A DNA stretch of 64,000 nucleotides from Rhizobium grahamii CCGE 502 (GCF_000298315.2 NZ_AEYE02000013.1:248001-312000); one strand, 5' to 3'. Shown: positions 7,489-16,872, counted from the stretch's first letter. Numbers and translations: made by a program. Notes: a model not told the origin generated them from the sequence alone.

Positions 7489-9489
7489 CTATTCCGTCCA
7501 GACAGCGACGCCAATGGGCGTCAGTATACGCTCACCGACATGGAAAACGGCCTCGGTGGCCGCGGGCACCTCCGCCGAAACTTTGCCGAAATTGAAGGCG
7601 AAGTGAAGTGGACCGCGCCGGCTCACGCGCAGATCGCCAAGATCGGGCTGCCGCGCAACTCCCGCCCAGTCCAAGGTGTCGCCGATCACCTTCATCAGCA
7701 GGTCGCCTTGTGCCACGACCGCGAGATAGCGCGCCTTGCTATTGCCGACGAGCGCCGGTGCGCCATCGCGATATTCTCCCGAAAAGCTGGCGAGAACTGG
7801 TTCGCTTGTTCGGATCGTTTCGCGCCAAACGCTGGCGGGATAAGTCTCGTTGCCATGCAGCACCGATTCGATGTGAAATTCGGGCAAAGACTCGACCCGC
7901 ACCACCTGCATATCCAAAAGCGCGTTCAACGGGCCCGGCGGCAAACTGGTCGGAATTTGAAGATTAGGTGTCTTGCTGCCGCTGCGCGGGCCGAAGAGAG
8001 CTTTGGCTCCGCACTGCGCAAGCCGTTCGACAAACACTGCGTCGACGATTAGCAGATCGGGCGCGAAAACCGCCGCGTAGCCGTCGAGGTCGCAATGCTG
8101 TCCGACAATATCGACATCGATCCCGTAGCGCGACAGCGCGGCATACCAGTCAAGCCCGATGGCGGTTGCGTCGTAGCTGCGGCCTTGCGGCAGGGCGCGG
8201 CTCGCCCATCGCGAGGGGTAGTCGACCACCAGCGCAACTTCCGCCTTTTTCCGGCGCGCGCCAGCGGGCAAGCGGGCGATCTCGGCGATAACCTGCGCCA
8301 CTTCCTGATACCCCTGGTCCGGCTCGCCGTTCGGCAGTAGCAGGGCTGAATGGAACTGCTCCTGGGCGTAGTGGATCTGGCGCCAGCGGAAGTAGGACAC
8401 CATGTCGGCGCCGTGGGCGTAGGCAAGCCATGTCCACAAACGCACCATGCCATCGGCAGGCGCCTGGTTGTGAGAGGCCCAGTTGACCGGTCCTGGCTGC
8501 TGCTCCATCACCCAGACGCGTCCGCGCCCGACAGCCCGGTAGAGATCATGATAAAACGCTGTCTGGTCGGGATCGCCGGTACGCAAGTAACGCGCCTTGT
8601 TGTCGTCAGACAGTCGGCCGTTCAGCAGTCCGCCCATTGGATAGACGTCCCACGAGGCGATATCGATGTCGGCGCCGACCTCGTAGTGGTCAAAGTCAAA
8701 ATTGTTCGACATGAAGTTGTGCGTCACCGGGCGTCCCGGCGCATGGCGGCGCAACAGATCGGCCTGCATGCCGTTGAAGCTTTTCACCTGGTCGGACGAG
8801 AAGCGAATGAAATCGACGAGATGTGTCGGGCTCGGCTCTTCAACCAGATTGTTCGGCAGTTCGATCTCCTCGAACGCGCCGTAGCGCATCGACCAGAAAT
8901 TCGTGCCCCAAGCTGCGTTGAGTGCGTCAATGGTGCCGTAGCGCTCGGCAAGCCACAGGCGAAAGGCTCGCTCGGCTTCCTTCGAATAGCTGTAGACCGT
9001 GTCGTGGTCGCCATATTCGTTGTCGATCTGCCATGCGTACACGAAAGGATGCGTGCCGTAGCGCTTGGCCATCGCTTCGACAATGCGAGCAGCCTCCTGG
9101 CGATAACGGCGGCTGGAGAAACAGTAATGGCGGCGCGCACCAAACTTGCGAACAGTGCCTTTTGTATCGACCGGCAGAATATCGGGATAGAGATCCACCA
9201 ACCATTTTGGCGGCGCGGCGGTCGGTGTTCCGAGAATGACTTTCAGCCCTGCCCGGCCAAGCACATCGATCGCCTCGTCCAACCATTCCCAGCGCAGATC
9301 ACCGGGGCGCGGTTCCATATGCGCCCAGGCAAACTCGCCCACGCGAACCCAGGAAAGACCCAACTCCTTCATGCGGCGCGCATCGTCCTGCCACTTCTCG
9401 CGCGGCCATTGTTCGGGGTAATAGCAGACGCCGAGTTCCAGCCTGTCGCTTTGCATCTGGTCGGGCTGAAAAGGTATCGGGGCAATCAT
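7489..9489 (-). CDS. GH42 beta-galactosidase
   Basis: The 666-residue protein is a full-length glycoside hydrolase family 42 enzyme: an (alpha/beta)8 barrel starting at LGVCYYPEQWPREKW, a trimerisation domain and a small C-terminal beta domain. The acid/base is E158 in WQIDNEYG and the nucleophile E329 in VMEQQPG. There is no signal peptide, so it acts in the cytoplasm on imported beta-galactosides. It is the last gene of the leftward operon, 57 bp after the LacI gene. That context suggests its substrate is what the upstream amino-acid-type transporter imports, which points to a small galactosylated amino compound rather than lactose. Family call is firm; substrate is inference. Confidence 0.92.
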   Translation of the reverse strand: MIAPIPFQPDQMQSDRLELGVCYYPEQWPREKWQDDARRMKELGLSWVRVGEFAWAHMEPRPGDLRWEWLDEAIDVLGRAGLKVILGTPTAAPPKWLVDLYPDILPVDTKGTVRKFGARRHYCFSSRRYRQEAARIVEAMAKRYGTHPFVYAWQIDNEYGDHDTVYSYSKEAERAFRLWLAERYGTIDALNAAWGTNFWSMRYGAFEEIELPNNLVEEPSPTHLVDFIRFSSDQVKSFNGMQADLLRRHAPGRPVTHNFMSNNFDFDHYEVGADIDIASWDVYPMGGLLNGRLSDDNKARYLRTGDPDQTAFYHDLYRAVGRGRVWVMEQQPGPVNWASHNQAPADGMVRLWTWLAYAHGADMVSYFRWRQIHYAQEQFHSALLLPNGEPDQGYQEVAQVIAEIARLPAGARRKKAEVALVVDYPSRWASRALPQGRSYDATAIGLDWYAALSRYGIDVDIVGQHCDLDGYAAVFAPDLLIVDAVFVERLAQCGAKALFGPRSGSKTPNLQIPTSLPPGPLNALLDMQVVRVESLPEFHIESVLHGNETYPASVWRETIRTSEPVLASFSGEYRDGAPALVGNSKARYLAVVAQGDLLMKVIGDTLDWAGVARQPDLGDLRVSRRGPLHFAFNFGKVSAEVPAATEAVFHVGERILTPIGVAVWTE

Positions 9490-9546
9490 AAACGCGGCAG
9501 TCCTTGTCGTCTTGGGTCGTGGGCATCCAACTTGGGGCGAAAATCT

Positions 9547-10581
9547 TCAGCGGTCCGACGGCAGCCGATCGTCGCAGCGCTCGATCAGGTCGGGCATCAA
9601 AAGAGTTTGCAACGCCTCGGGAGGCTCGCCCTCCATACGCCGCAGGATGGAGGTGCCAAGCAGCGCGCTCGGCTCACTGATCGGCAGGAAGAATGTGGTG
9701 ATCGGCGGCGCGAAGTACTGGCTGACATTGAGGTCGTCGGTCGCATTGATGACCGCGTCTCGGCCGTGCACGAGGCCCCGGGCATGAAAGCCGGACAAGG
9801 CCCCGAGTGCCGCCGCTTCGTTGGCGCAGATATAAGCGGTCGGCGGATCCGGAAGTTTCGACATGGCAAGGACGCTCTCGCGGCCGAAGGCGGGCGTTAG
9901 ATGTCCATGGGAGACAAGCGCCGGGTCGAAGGGCAGCCCCGCCGTTTCCAGCGCCAAGCGATAGGCGTCCAACCGGGTGATCGCATAGGTGAGCTCCACC
10001 GCCGGATTGACGAGCGCGATGCGACGATGACCGCGCCCAACGAGGCGGCTCATGCAAAGACGGATCATCTGCTCGTTGTCGGCATCGACAAAAGCGTGCG
10101 GCGCGTTGTGCATCGTCGTGCCATAGGTGACGAAGGGGAAATCGGCCTCCTGCATCAGCCGTATCCGTGGATCTTCCGCGCGCGTGCCGGAGAAAATGAT
10201 GCCGTCTGCCTTCTTCAGCGTGACGATCTGCTTGATGGTGGCGAGGCTCTCCTCGAAATTGCGCACGGCGTAGAGCGAGACGCGGTAAGGGCTCTCTTCC
10301 AGAGCCCAGGAAATGCCGCTGAGCAACTGGGCGTACTCGACGCCTTCCCATTCGTTCTGGCGAGGACCGGGCGCCGACATGATCGCCGCCACCTGGTAGG
10401 TCTTGCCCGTGCGCAGCTGCACCCCATGCATGTTGAGCTCGTAGCCAACCCGTTCGGCCGCCGCGAGGACAACGGCGCGCGTCTCCGGGCGGACTTGCGG
10501 CGAATTGTTGAGCGCCTTCGATACCGTGGCGATCGACAACCCGGTCTCTTGCGCAATCGTCTTGATCGTGGCTCTTTGCAT
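9547..10581 (-). CDS. LacI-family transcriptional repressor
   Basis: This 344-residue regulator has an N-terminal LacI HTH (about residues 5-50: TIKTIAQETGLSIATVSKAL then NNSPQVRPETR and the hinge helix near ERVGYELN) and a periplasmic-binding-protein-like effector domain. Its start lies 4 bp beyond the stop of the fusion gene, so it is co-transcribed with the operon. Two LacI-type palindromes upstream of the first gene (16474-16514) are the likely operators, implying negative autoregulation. The inducer is probably the imported galactoside or its product. Family call is secure. Confidence 0.92.
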   Translation of the reverse strand: MQRATIKTIAQETGLSIATVSKALNNSPQVRPETRAVVLAAAERVGYELNMHGVQLRTGKTYQVAAIMSAPGPRQNEWEGVEYAQLLSGISWALEESPYRVSLYAVRNFEESLATIKQIVTLKKADGIIFSGTRAEDPRIRLMQEADFPFVTYGTTMHNAPHAFVDADNEQMIRLCMSRLVGRGHRRIALVNPAVELTYAITRLDAYRLALETAGLPFDPALVSHGHLTPAFGRESVLAMSKLPDPPTAYICANEAAALGALSGFHARGLVHGRDAVINATDDLNVSQYFAPPITTFFLPISEPSALLGTSILRRMEGEPPEALQTLLMPDLIERCDDRLPSDR

Positions 10582-10585
10582 CCGC

Positions 10586-13500
10586 TCACCCGCCCTTTGC
10601 GATCAAGGTCAATTCTTCGTCGAGCGCATTAAGGAACCGGTCGCAATCTTCGGCGCTGAAGGGAGCCGGTGGCTTGATCTTCAGCACGTTATGATGCGGA
10701 CCCTCGCTGCTGAGGAGAATGCGGTGCCGGCTCTTCATGCCGGCGATCAGGCGTTCGAGTTCTGCTGCCGCTGGTTCCAGCGTCTCGCGGCTGCGCACCA
10801 GTTCGATCCCGTTGAAGAGGCCGGATCCGCGCACGTCGCCGATCAGTCCATGGCGCTCGGCCAGCGCACGCGCGCCGTCCATCAGCCGGTCGCCGATCAC
10901 GCGGCAATGGTGGGTCAGCCGCTCGTCGCGGATGACGTCGAGCACCGCAAGCCCGATTTCGGCCGAGACTGGGTTGCCGCCGAACGTGTTGAAGTATTCC
11001 ATGCCATTGGCGAAGGATGCAGCGATTGCCTCGGTCGTGACCACGGCTGCCATCGGATGGCCGTTGCCGATCGGCTTGCCCATCGTCACGATGTCAGGCA
11101 CCACGCCCTGCAGCTCATGCGCCCACATATGGCGGCCGACGCGGCCGAAGCCCACCTGCACCTCGTCCGACAGGCAAAGCCCGCCGGCTTCCCGAACAAA
11201 GGCGAAGGCTTGGTTGAGGTAGTTATCAGGCAACGGAAGCTGGCCGCCGGTGCCGAGAATGCCTTCACTGAAAAACAGCGCCGGGCGACGACCGTGCGCC
11301 GCCAGCGCTTCGATCTGGTCCTTTACGCTATCGGCGTATCTGTTGCCGGCTTCGGCATCCCCATAGCGGAAGCGGCCCCGATAAAGATCCGGCATTTCTG
11401 CGACGCGGACATGCGCCGGCTGTCCTTCGCCGCCTGGACCGGCGAACTTATACGGGCTGACGTCGATCAGGCTCGAAAGATGGCCGTGATAAGCATGGTC
11501 GATCGTGATGATGTCGCGATTTCCAGTATAGGCCCGCGCCAGGCGGATCGCGAGATCGTTGGCCTCACTGCCGGAATTGACGAAGAAGCAGACGTTCAGC
11601 GGATCGGGAAACTGTGCCGTCAGGCGCCGTGCATATTCGACAAGGGAATCGTGGAGGTAACGCGAATTGGTGTTCAAGTGGCCGATCTGGGTCTGTGCCG
11701 CGGCAACGACACGCGGATGGCAATGGCCGACGTGGCAAACGTTGTTGACCATGTCCAGCCAGCGGGTGCCGTCCTCTTCGATCAGCCAGGCACCTTCGCC
11801 GCCGACAATCTTCAAAGGCGCCGCACTGTAGGCGATGCTGAGTGAGCGACCTGTGCGACGGTGACGCTCACGAACCAGAAAATCCTTGTCGCGCGCCACT
11901 ATGACCGAGGCTGGAACGGGAAGGCCGAGGACGACCGAGGGATCGGGGCTGACGTCGCGCCAGACCTGCCACTGATCGCGTACGCCGACGCCGTGCATTC
12001 GACCGCCGAGGCCGAGATGATCGGTTACGATCTGGAAATGCAGGTGCGGTGCCCACTGCCCGTTTTCCGATGCTGCGCCGAACTCGGCGAAGGCTTCGCC
12101 CTTGGCAATCGGCTGTCCAACCGAGAGCCTGGCAACACCTTCGCGTGCCAGGTGCCCGTAAAGTGTCCAGAAAACGGTGCCATCGTCAGTGTCATGCTGC
12201 AAAAGAACTGTCGGGCCGAAGCCGAACGCGACGGCGTCGTCGTGGATGAACGCGACGGTTCCTGCAAAGGGCGCGTACACCGGCTCGCCGGCCGGCACGA
12301 ATATATCAATGCCGAGATGCACCGACCGGCGCGCTCCCTCGGTTCCCGTTTCGAAGGCGTCGCCTTGATAGATTGCCCGGTTCTCGCCATAGAGGCCGAT
12401 GGCGAAATCGGCATGCTCCTTAGCCAGGATGGCGTCAATGCGCGCTTCGGCGGCGTCGGGCGCAAGTCCCGCCCAACAGTTCCCGCCAGCGACCGAGAAA
12501 TCCAGGACCGCGACCTCGGGTCTTTCGGCAGAAGGGCGGACGATGGGAACAAAATCATGGGCATTGCGCTCCAGCCACTTTACCACCCCGGCGGCGGAGG
12601 GGATTGCGGCGAACCCGCATGCATCCCGGATGCGGGCAACGGCGATCGAGCGGTTCTCAGTCTCCAGCCGCTGCAGTTCGCGCCAGACATCCTCCTGGCT
12701 GACGAGGAGATAGGTGTTGTCGGGATTGTCGCGGATCTGTTTCGCGGCCATGCACATGCTGACGGCATAGCGGGTGCGCACCAGGTCAAAGACCATCTCC
12801 GCCTCGGTCTCGCTCAGCGGATTAACGTCGTGATAAGCTCCCGTCACCGCCGCGATGGTGCCCACTGCATCACGCTCGCCGATCAGGGCATAGGCCGCGG
12901 CTACCGCGATCTCGACGACACGAAAGGTCTCGACCATGTCGCCGAAATCGAGCAGACCACTGACGTTTCCGGCTTCATCCAGCAGCACGTTGTAATCGTT
13001 GGCATCGTTGTGGATCACTTGCCGCGGGCAGGCCTGCAGGCGTGGTAGGACGTTGTCGGTGAAATGGCTGAGGATGGTATGTACGCTGGCCCGCTTGTGG
13101 GCGTCCCCGATCATGGCGACATGAGTAAGATGCATGTCGGCGCGGCCGATATCCCAGCCATAGATCCGGCGCGCGCCAGCGTGGGTAAAGCCCTGTAGAT
13201 GCCAATCGAGCTGACCGAGCAGCCGGCCAAGCGCTTCGGCACTGTGGCGGCCGCGCACTGTCGATTTCGCCCAGATGGTGCCGGGCAGCCAGGTAAGCAG
13301 CCGCGCCGTTCTCGGTCCATCGATCTCGGCTGGAATGCTTACCGCCCCCTGTCGCGTCCTTATCGCCCGCGACAGGGGAAGCTCGGGAGCGTTGCTTTGA
13401 AGATAGTCGAGCACCGCCATCTGCATGTCGAGCTCGACGTCATCGCCGGCGGCGTGCAATTTAAGGAGGTAGTCGCTGCCGTCTGTTGCGCGCAGGCGAA

Positions 13501-13612
13501 GATTCAGGTCATGCTCCCCCGGCAAAGGTGCGAGCGCAGCCTCAATGCCGTAAGCGTCTCGCAGAAGGGTCCCGATCGCCTGTTCAACCGCGTGCATCCT
13601 GTCCCTCACCAT
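10586..13612 (-). CDS. APH-type kinase / M23 peptidase-like / class III PLP phospho-lyase fusion
   Basis: A 1008-residue three-part protein. Residues 20-330 form an aminoglycoside/hydroxylysine-kinase-like domain with H201-N-D203, N208 and D222 (DFGD). Residues 405-565 form an M23 (LytM-like) domain with complete metal residues H432/D436, H487 and H523-L-H525. Residues 575-1005 form a class III aminotransferase fold with D816 and PLP lysine K846 in [10 protein letters not shown], a motif typical of AGXT2L-like phospho-lyases. In vertebrates, a hydroxylysine kinase and a 5-phosphohydroxylysine (or phosphoethanolamine) phospho-lyase of these families act in sequence, so the fusion likely phosphorylates an amino alcohol and eliminates phosphate and ammonia. 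The M23 role is unclear without a signal peptide. It overlaps the SDR remnant by 7 bp; an alternative start is ATG 13597. Confidence 0.88.
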   Translation of the reverse strand: MVRDRMHAVEQAIGTLLRDAYGIEAALAPLPGEHDLNLRLRATDGSDYLLKLHAAGDDVELDMQMAVLDYLQSNAPELPLSRAIRTRQGAVSIPAEIDGPRTARLLTWLPGTIWAKSTVRGRHSAEALGRLLGQLDWHLQGFTHAGARRIYGWDIGRADMHLTHVAMIGDAHKRASVHTILSHFTDNVLPRLQACPRQVIHNDANDYNVLLDEAGNVSGLLDFGDMVETFRVVEIAVAAAYALIGERDAVGTIAAVTGAYHDVNPLSETEAEMVFDLVRTRYAVSMCMAAKQIRDNPDNTYLLVSQEDVWRELQRLETENRSIAVARIRDACGFAAIPSAAGVVKWLERNAHDFVPIVRPSAERPEVAVLDFSVAGGNCWAGLAPDAAEARIDAILAKEHADFAIGLYGENRAIYQGDAFETGTEGARRSVHLGIDIFVPAGEPVYAPFAGTVAFIHDDAVAFGFGPTVLLQHDTDDGTVFWTLYGHLAREGVARLSVGQPIAKGEAFAEFGAASENGQWAPHLHFQIVTDHLGLGGRMHGVGVRDQWQVWRDVSPDPSVVLGLPVPASVIVARDKDFLVRERHRRTGRSLSIAYSAAPLKIVGGEGAWLIEEDGTRWLDMVNNVCHVGHCHPRVVAAAQTQIGHLNTNSRYLHDSLVEYARRLTAQFPDPLNVCFFVNSGSEANDLAIRLARAYTGNRDIITIDHAYHGHLSSLIDVSPYKFAGPGGEGQPAHVRVAEMPDLYRGRFRYGDAEAGNRYADSVKDQIEALAAHGRRPALFFSEGILGTGGQLPLPDNYLNQAFAFVREAGGLCLSDEVQVGFGRVGRHMWAHELQGVVPDIVTMGKPIGNGHPMAAVVTTEAIAASFANGMEYFNTFGGNPVSAEIGLAVLDVIRDERLTHHCRVIGDRLMDGARALAERHGLIGDVRGSGLFNGIELVRSRETLEPAAAELERLIAGMKSRHRILLSSEGPHHNVLKIKPPAPFSAEDCDRFLNALDEELTLIAKGG

Positions 13613-13848
13613 GCAACCTGCTTTCCGTCATAGGCGTAGAAGCTGCCACTGTCAGCCATGCTCGCGCCGTCGATAATCCGCTTGAGGCCGTTTGCGCTAT
13701 GCCGCGCAGCCACCATCGCCCTCTCGCCGCCCATATCGGTCCTTACCCAACCCGGATGCAGCGAGAGTACCGCAAGCGCCTGCCCAAGGCCGTGCCCTGC
13801 CCCTGTTATGAACACGGTGCGGCCGCTGTCAGCGGTGTTTGACGTCAT
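13606..13848 (-). pseudogene. SDR oxidoreductase with internal deletion
   Basis: The 80-residue frame joins the start of a short-chain dehydrogenase (cofactor motif TGAGHGLGQALA) directly to its end (LSLHPGWVRTDMGG and a normal C-terminus). The middle, including the catalytic Ser and YxxxK, is missing; a typical member has about 220-230 residues, so roughly 430 bp seem to have been lost in frame. It overlaps the permease gene by 20 bp at its start and the fusion gene by 7 bp at its end, so translational coupling is preserved. Enzymatic activity is not expected. A functional mini-protein is conceivable but unlikely. Confidence 0.8.
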
Positions 13849-15484
13849 ATCGGCGCTCCACCATGTTGACGAGGCTCGCTGCGGCCAGCGTCAGGAAGAT
13901 GTAAAAGATCGCCGCCGAGTTATAGGGCGCGAATGGCAGGAAGCTTGCTGACTGGAACTCACGCATTCTCTGGGTAATGTCGCGGATCGACAGGATCGAT
14001 AGCAGTGAGGTGTCCTTGAGAATGGCGATCAACTCGTTGCCGAGCGGCGGAATAACGATCCGCAGGGCCTGCGGCAAGATGACGAGACGTGCCGTCTGCC
14101 AGCGGTTGAGGCCGATGCTCTTGGCCGCTTCTATCTGGCCGACCGGGACCGCGTTGATGCCGGAGCGGAAGATCTCTGCGAGATAGGCCGAATAGGCAAG
14201 TGCCATGGCAACAATGCCGCGCAGGATATTCGGCGGATCGAGCACGCCCTGCGTTGCGTCCTTAAGTGCGCCACTGAGCGGCAGGCCGACATAGAGGACG
14301 ATCACGAGCATCGGGATGCCGCGGATTGTATCGACCACCAGTTCGGAACCGACGGCCAGCGGATGGCGGTGGTGCAGGAAGCCGCCGAAGGTCAAGAGGC
14401 CGAGAATGATCGCAAAGACAACGAAGGTGATACCCGTCGCGCGGTCGCGGTCGTTGAGCGCTTCAGTCTTCCACAAGACCGGCAGGTCGGCAGGCGCTGC
14501 TGTCGCTGGCAACAACGCGCCGCTCACGCCTTCATTCTTGGCGATCGAAGCCAGAGCCTCCTTCGGCCCGACGAAAGTGCGCACCGGCGTTTCCGTCTCC
14601 GGCGCGCCTTCATATTGACCGAAGCGCACGGCGCTTACGAGGCTTGCCGGCGTGTTGGTAACGATGCCTATCTTTCCGTCAAATGTTCCCGCCAGCACAT
14701 AGGCATCCCTGGGCTGCAGGAGAAACCAAGCGGCGACGAGCACGAGAAGTACGGTTGCGCCAGCGAAATAGCTCGTCGTGCGGGTACTGGCACGCAGTTG
14801 GAGCAATCCGACCCAAGCAAGACCGAGCAACGCCGCCAGCAGATAGGCGGCAACAGCCGCGCGCACTGTGGTCGCAACGCCCGAAGCGAACGCGATGTGG
14901 GCAAAGAACAGGACAAAAACCAGCCCCGCCGCATTGGCGATGCCAAGGACCCAGCCACCGGCTCGACGCAACGGCCCCGGCTCTTCGCCGACAGCCGGCC
15001 GAGCGGCAAGGAACAGAACAATGCCGACAAGGCTGAGGAGCAGATAGGCAGGAAACAGCCAACTCTCGATGCCCCGCAGCATTATGTCGGCTGTTTCGGT
15101 GAGCTGTCGCGGGGTAACGCCCTTGACAATCAGCTCCGACTTGAACGGATCGACCCCATTGGCAAGCACTGAGGCAACAAAGGGATGAACGAGTGCGGTC
15201 CAGATCATGGCAAGCGCCGCCAGGACGTTCACTGCGGCCACCACCATCGGCCATTGCTTCTTTCGACCCTTGGCGCTCGCGACTGTCGGCACTGCGAAGC
15301 CGGTTGCGAAGGCCAGAAGCATCAGCAGGAAGCCGGGCACGAAGGCTGACGAGCCGTTTTCGACGCCAAGGATCGCCTTCAACGAGCGTTGATAAGCGCC
15401 TGAGGAAGCAAACAGATAGACGATAAAGGGCAGCGCGGTCAGGATGATCAGATTGCTCGGACGCACGCTTCTCAGGAACGACAT
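13829..15484 (-). CDS. Amino-acid-type ABC transporter permease with long N-terminal extension
   Basis: The C-terminal 200 residues (about 350-551) are a standard HisM/GlnP-like permease with the ATPase-contact loop GQIEAAKSIGLNRWQTARLV and the motif IPPLGNELIAILKDTSLLS. The first 350 residues are unusual: about six further hydrophobic segments, then a soluble stretch (about 262-345, AGTFDGKIGIVTNTPASLV...SGALLPATAAP) that looks like one lobe of a periplasmic binding protein. It follows the binding-protein gene by 94 bp. No ATPase gene is in the operon, so one must be supplied from elsewhere. Substrate class is polar amino acids by family. Confidence 0.85.
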   Translation of the reverse strand: MSFLRSVRPSNLIILTALPFIVYLFASSGAYQRSLKAILGVENGSSAFVPGFLLMLLAFATGFAVPTVASAKGRKKQWPMVVAAVNVLAALAMIWTALVHPFVASVLANGVDPFKSELIVKGVTPRQLTETADIMLRGIESWLFPAYLLLSLVGIVLFLAARPAVGEEPGPLRRAGGWVLGIANAAGLVFVLFFAHIAFASGVATTVRAAVAAYLLAALLGLAWVGLLQLRASTRTTSYFAGATVLLVLVAAWFLLQPRDAYVLAGTFDGKIGIVTNTPASLVSAVRFGQYEGAPETETPVRTFVGPKEALASIAKNEGVSGALLPATAAPADLPVLWKTEALNDRDRATGITFVVFAIILGLLTFGGFLHHRHPLAVGSELVVDTIRGIPMLVIVLYVGLPLSGALKDATQGVLDPPNILRGIVAMALAYSAYLAEIFRSGINAVPVGQIEAAKSIGLNRWQTARLVILPQALRIVIPPLGNELIAILKDTSLLSILSIRDITQRMREFQSASFLPFAPYNSAAIFYIFLTLAAASLVNMVERRYDVKHR

Positions 15485-15519
15485 CCATTCCTCCAGGGCA
15501 TTTCAAGGGTTCGGTCGAG

Positions 15520-15547
15520 CCGGAGCGCCAAAGACAGCGCGCTCCGG
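15520..15547 (-). promoter_or_regulatory. Intra-operon hairpin between binding-protein and permease genes
   Basis: CCGGAGCGC (15520-15528) pairs perfectly with GCGCTCCGG (15539-15547) around a 10-nt loop, with no T-run. Such hairpins often protect the upstream message, giving more binding protein than permease. Confidence 0.5.
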
Positions 15548-15578
15548 AAAGTGGCAAACGGGCTTAGGCGCCGCGCGC

Positions 15579-16325
15579 CTACTTCAAGCCCCAGTACTTT
15601 GCCACTAGCTTATCGAGCGTGCCGTCGTCCTTGATGGCCTTCAGGCCCTCGTTGAAGACGGCGACGTTCTCATCGCCCTTGCGGAAGACAAGTCCAAGCG
15701 GATCGGATTCCAGATCCTTGATGGCAACGACTAGCTCACCGGCGAATTCGCGCTCGTAAGCGGCGGCATTGGCACCATTAATGACGACGCCGTCGACATC
15801 CTTGTTCTTCAGCGCAATGATCGCCGCGCTGAAGCTGTCGTAAGCGATCACATTCTCTCTGCCGACTACCTTTTCGGCCACCTGCGCGTCAGTGGTATTT
15901 GCCTGCGCTGAAAGCTTTCGGCCGTGTGCCTTGAAATCGTCGAGCGAGGTGCCCTGGTCGGCGACGCGCATCAGCACCGCCTGACTGTTGACGATATAGG
16001 GGTCGGAGAAATCCATTGCCTTTTTGCGTTCATCGGTGATGGAGACGCCGGACGCGACGAGATCGAAGCTGCTCTGGTCGAGGGCCGCGAAGATGCCGTC
16101 CCAGCCAGTTGTCACGAACTCGGCTTGGCAATTTATCTTGGCGCAAATGGCATTGACCACGTCGACGTCGAAACCAACGATCTGGCCGCTGGTCGGATCG
16201 ACACTTTCCATCGGCGGCGAGGTTGTGTCCGAGCCGACCTTAACCAGCTTACCATCGAGATCCGCCGCGTAGGCTGCACTTGACACCAGCGCCGAGAGCG
16301 CGAGCGTGACGATTAGTTTTTTCAT
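15579..16325 (-). CDS. Periplasmic amino-acid-type ABC binding protein (SBP_bac_3)
   Basis: This 248-residue family 3 solute-binding protein has a clean signal peptide (MKKLIVTLALSALVSSAAYA, cleavage after AYA). The mature part begins VKVGSDTTSPPMESVD and carries the family motif GFDVDVVNAICAKI and DLVASGVSITDERKKAMDFSDPY. Members bind polar or basic amino acids, opines or amino-acid conjugates. It is the first gene of the leftward operon, directly below the LacI operators, and would define what enters the pathway. Strong repression by the LacI regulator is expected without inducer. Confidence 0.9.
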   Translation of the reverse strand: MKKLIVTLALSALVSSAAYAADLDGKLVKVGSDTTSPPMESVDPTSGQIVGFDVDVVNAICAKINCQAEFVTTGWDGIFAALDQSSFDLVASGVSITDERKKAMDFSDPYIVNSQAVLMRVADQGTSLDDFKAHGRKLSAQANTTDAQVAEKVVGRENVIAYDSFSAAIIALKNKDVDGVVINGANAAAYEREFAGELVVAIKDLESDPLGLVFRKGDENVAVFNEGLKAIKDDGTLDKLVAKYWGLK

Positions 16326-16473
16326 GCTTCTCCTCCTCCTGATAAACCATAGGGAAACGGCGCCGGTACACGACAGCCGGTCATTGCCGTTGGTTCGCGA
16401 CCGCTCGACTGACCACTCTGAATGATCGAGGCCGCGCCAAGCCCTCCCAAGCTTAGAAGCAAGAGATATCCAA

Positions 16474-16514
16474 CAATAAAAACGATTTCAAGAAAAATAA
16501 AAACGTTTTTATTT
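16474..16514. promoter_or_regulatory. Two LacI-type operators upstream of the transporter/catabolic operon
   Basis: The sequence aaataaaaacgtttttattt (16495-16514) is a perfect 20-bp palindrome centred on CG, the hallmark of LacI-family operators. A second, imperfect copy (AATAAAAACGATTTCA, centre 16483/16484) lies exactly 21 bp away, two helical turns. They sit about 150-190 bp before the binding-protein start. The operon's own LacI gene is the probable ligand. Confidence 0.7.
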
Positions 16515-16872
16515 CTATTTTAGCCCCTGTCAAAGGAGCGGTGCGCCTCACTCGGCGAGAACTCAAACCGGAAAGGTGGAGACTTCTTTCGCAGCCTGGG
16601 ATGGGCCCAAGCCCTTCTTTCGGGAAAGTCGTCCATGCTTCCGTATTTCGTGAAGTCGTAAGACGATCATCGAGGCCAAGAACCAATTCGGAGGCGCCGA
16701 CGGCGAATCGAGCGTCAAGCAGCAAAGGCTATACTGCCGATTCTGGATCCGTGACGCCGCGCAAGGCTCGGCGGCGTCCCAATAGCATATTGAACCGACG
16801 CCTTACACGTCTTCAGAATTCTGCGGAGGCAGGACCAACCAAGGGGATGGCTGGTCTCCGCCCGCTTCCGAG
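16515..16872. other. Intergenic stretch without a supported gene
   Basis: No convincing coding region is seen. A perfect GACGCCGC/GCGGCGTC hairpin lies at 16753-16778 and a GACCAACCA/TGGCTGGTC hairpin near 16832-16855, close to the end of the protease gene. Neither has a T-run, so they are only weak terminator candidates. Confidence 0.4.

Noticed and set aside
8350-9900. 516-residue plus-strand open frame
   Set aside because: It lies opposite the intact GH42 gene; composition is Arg/His-rich shadow and no family motif appears.
10505-13048. Two long plus-strand frames (446 and 395 residues)
   Set aside because: Both run antisense to the kinase/M23/PLP fusion, whose catalytic motifs are all intact.
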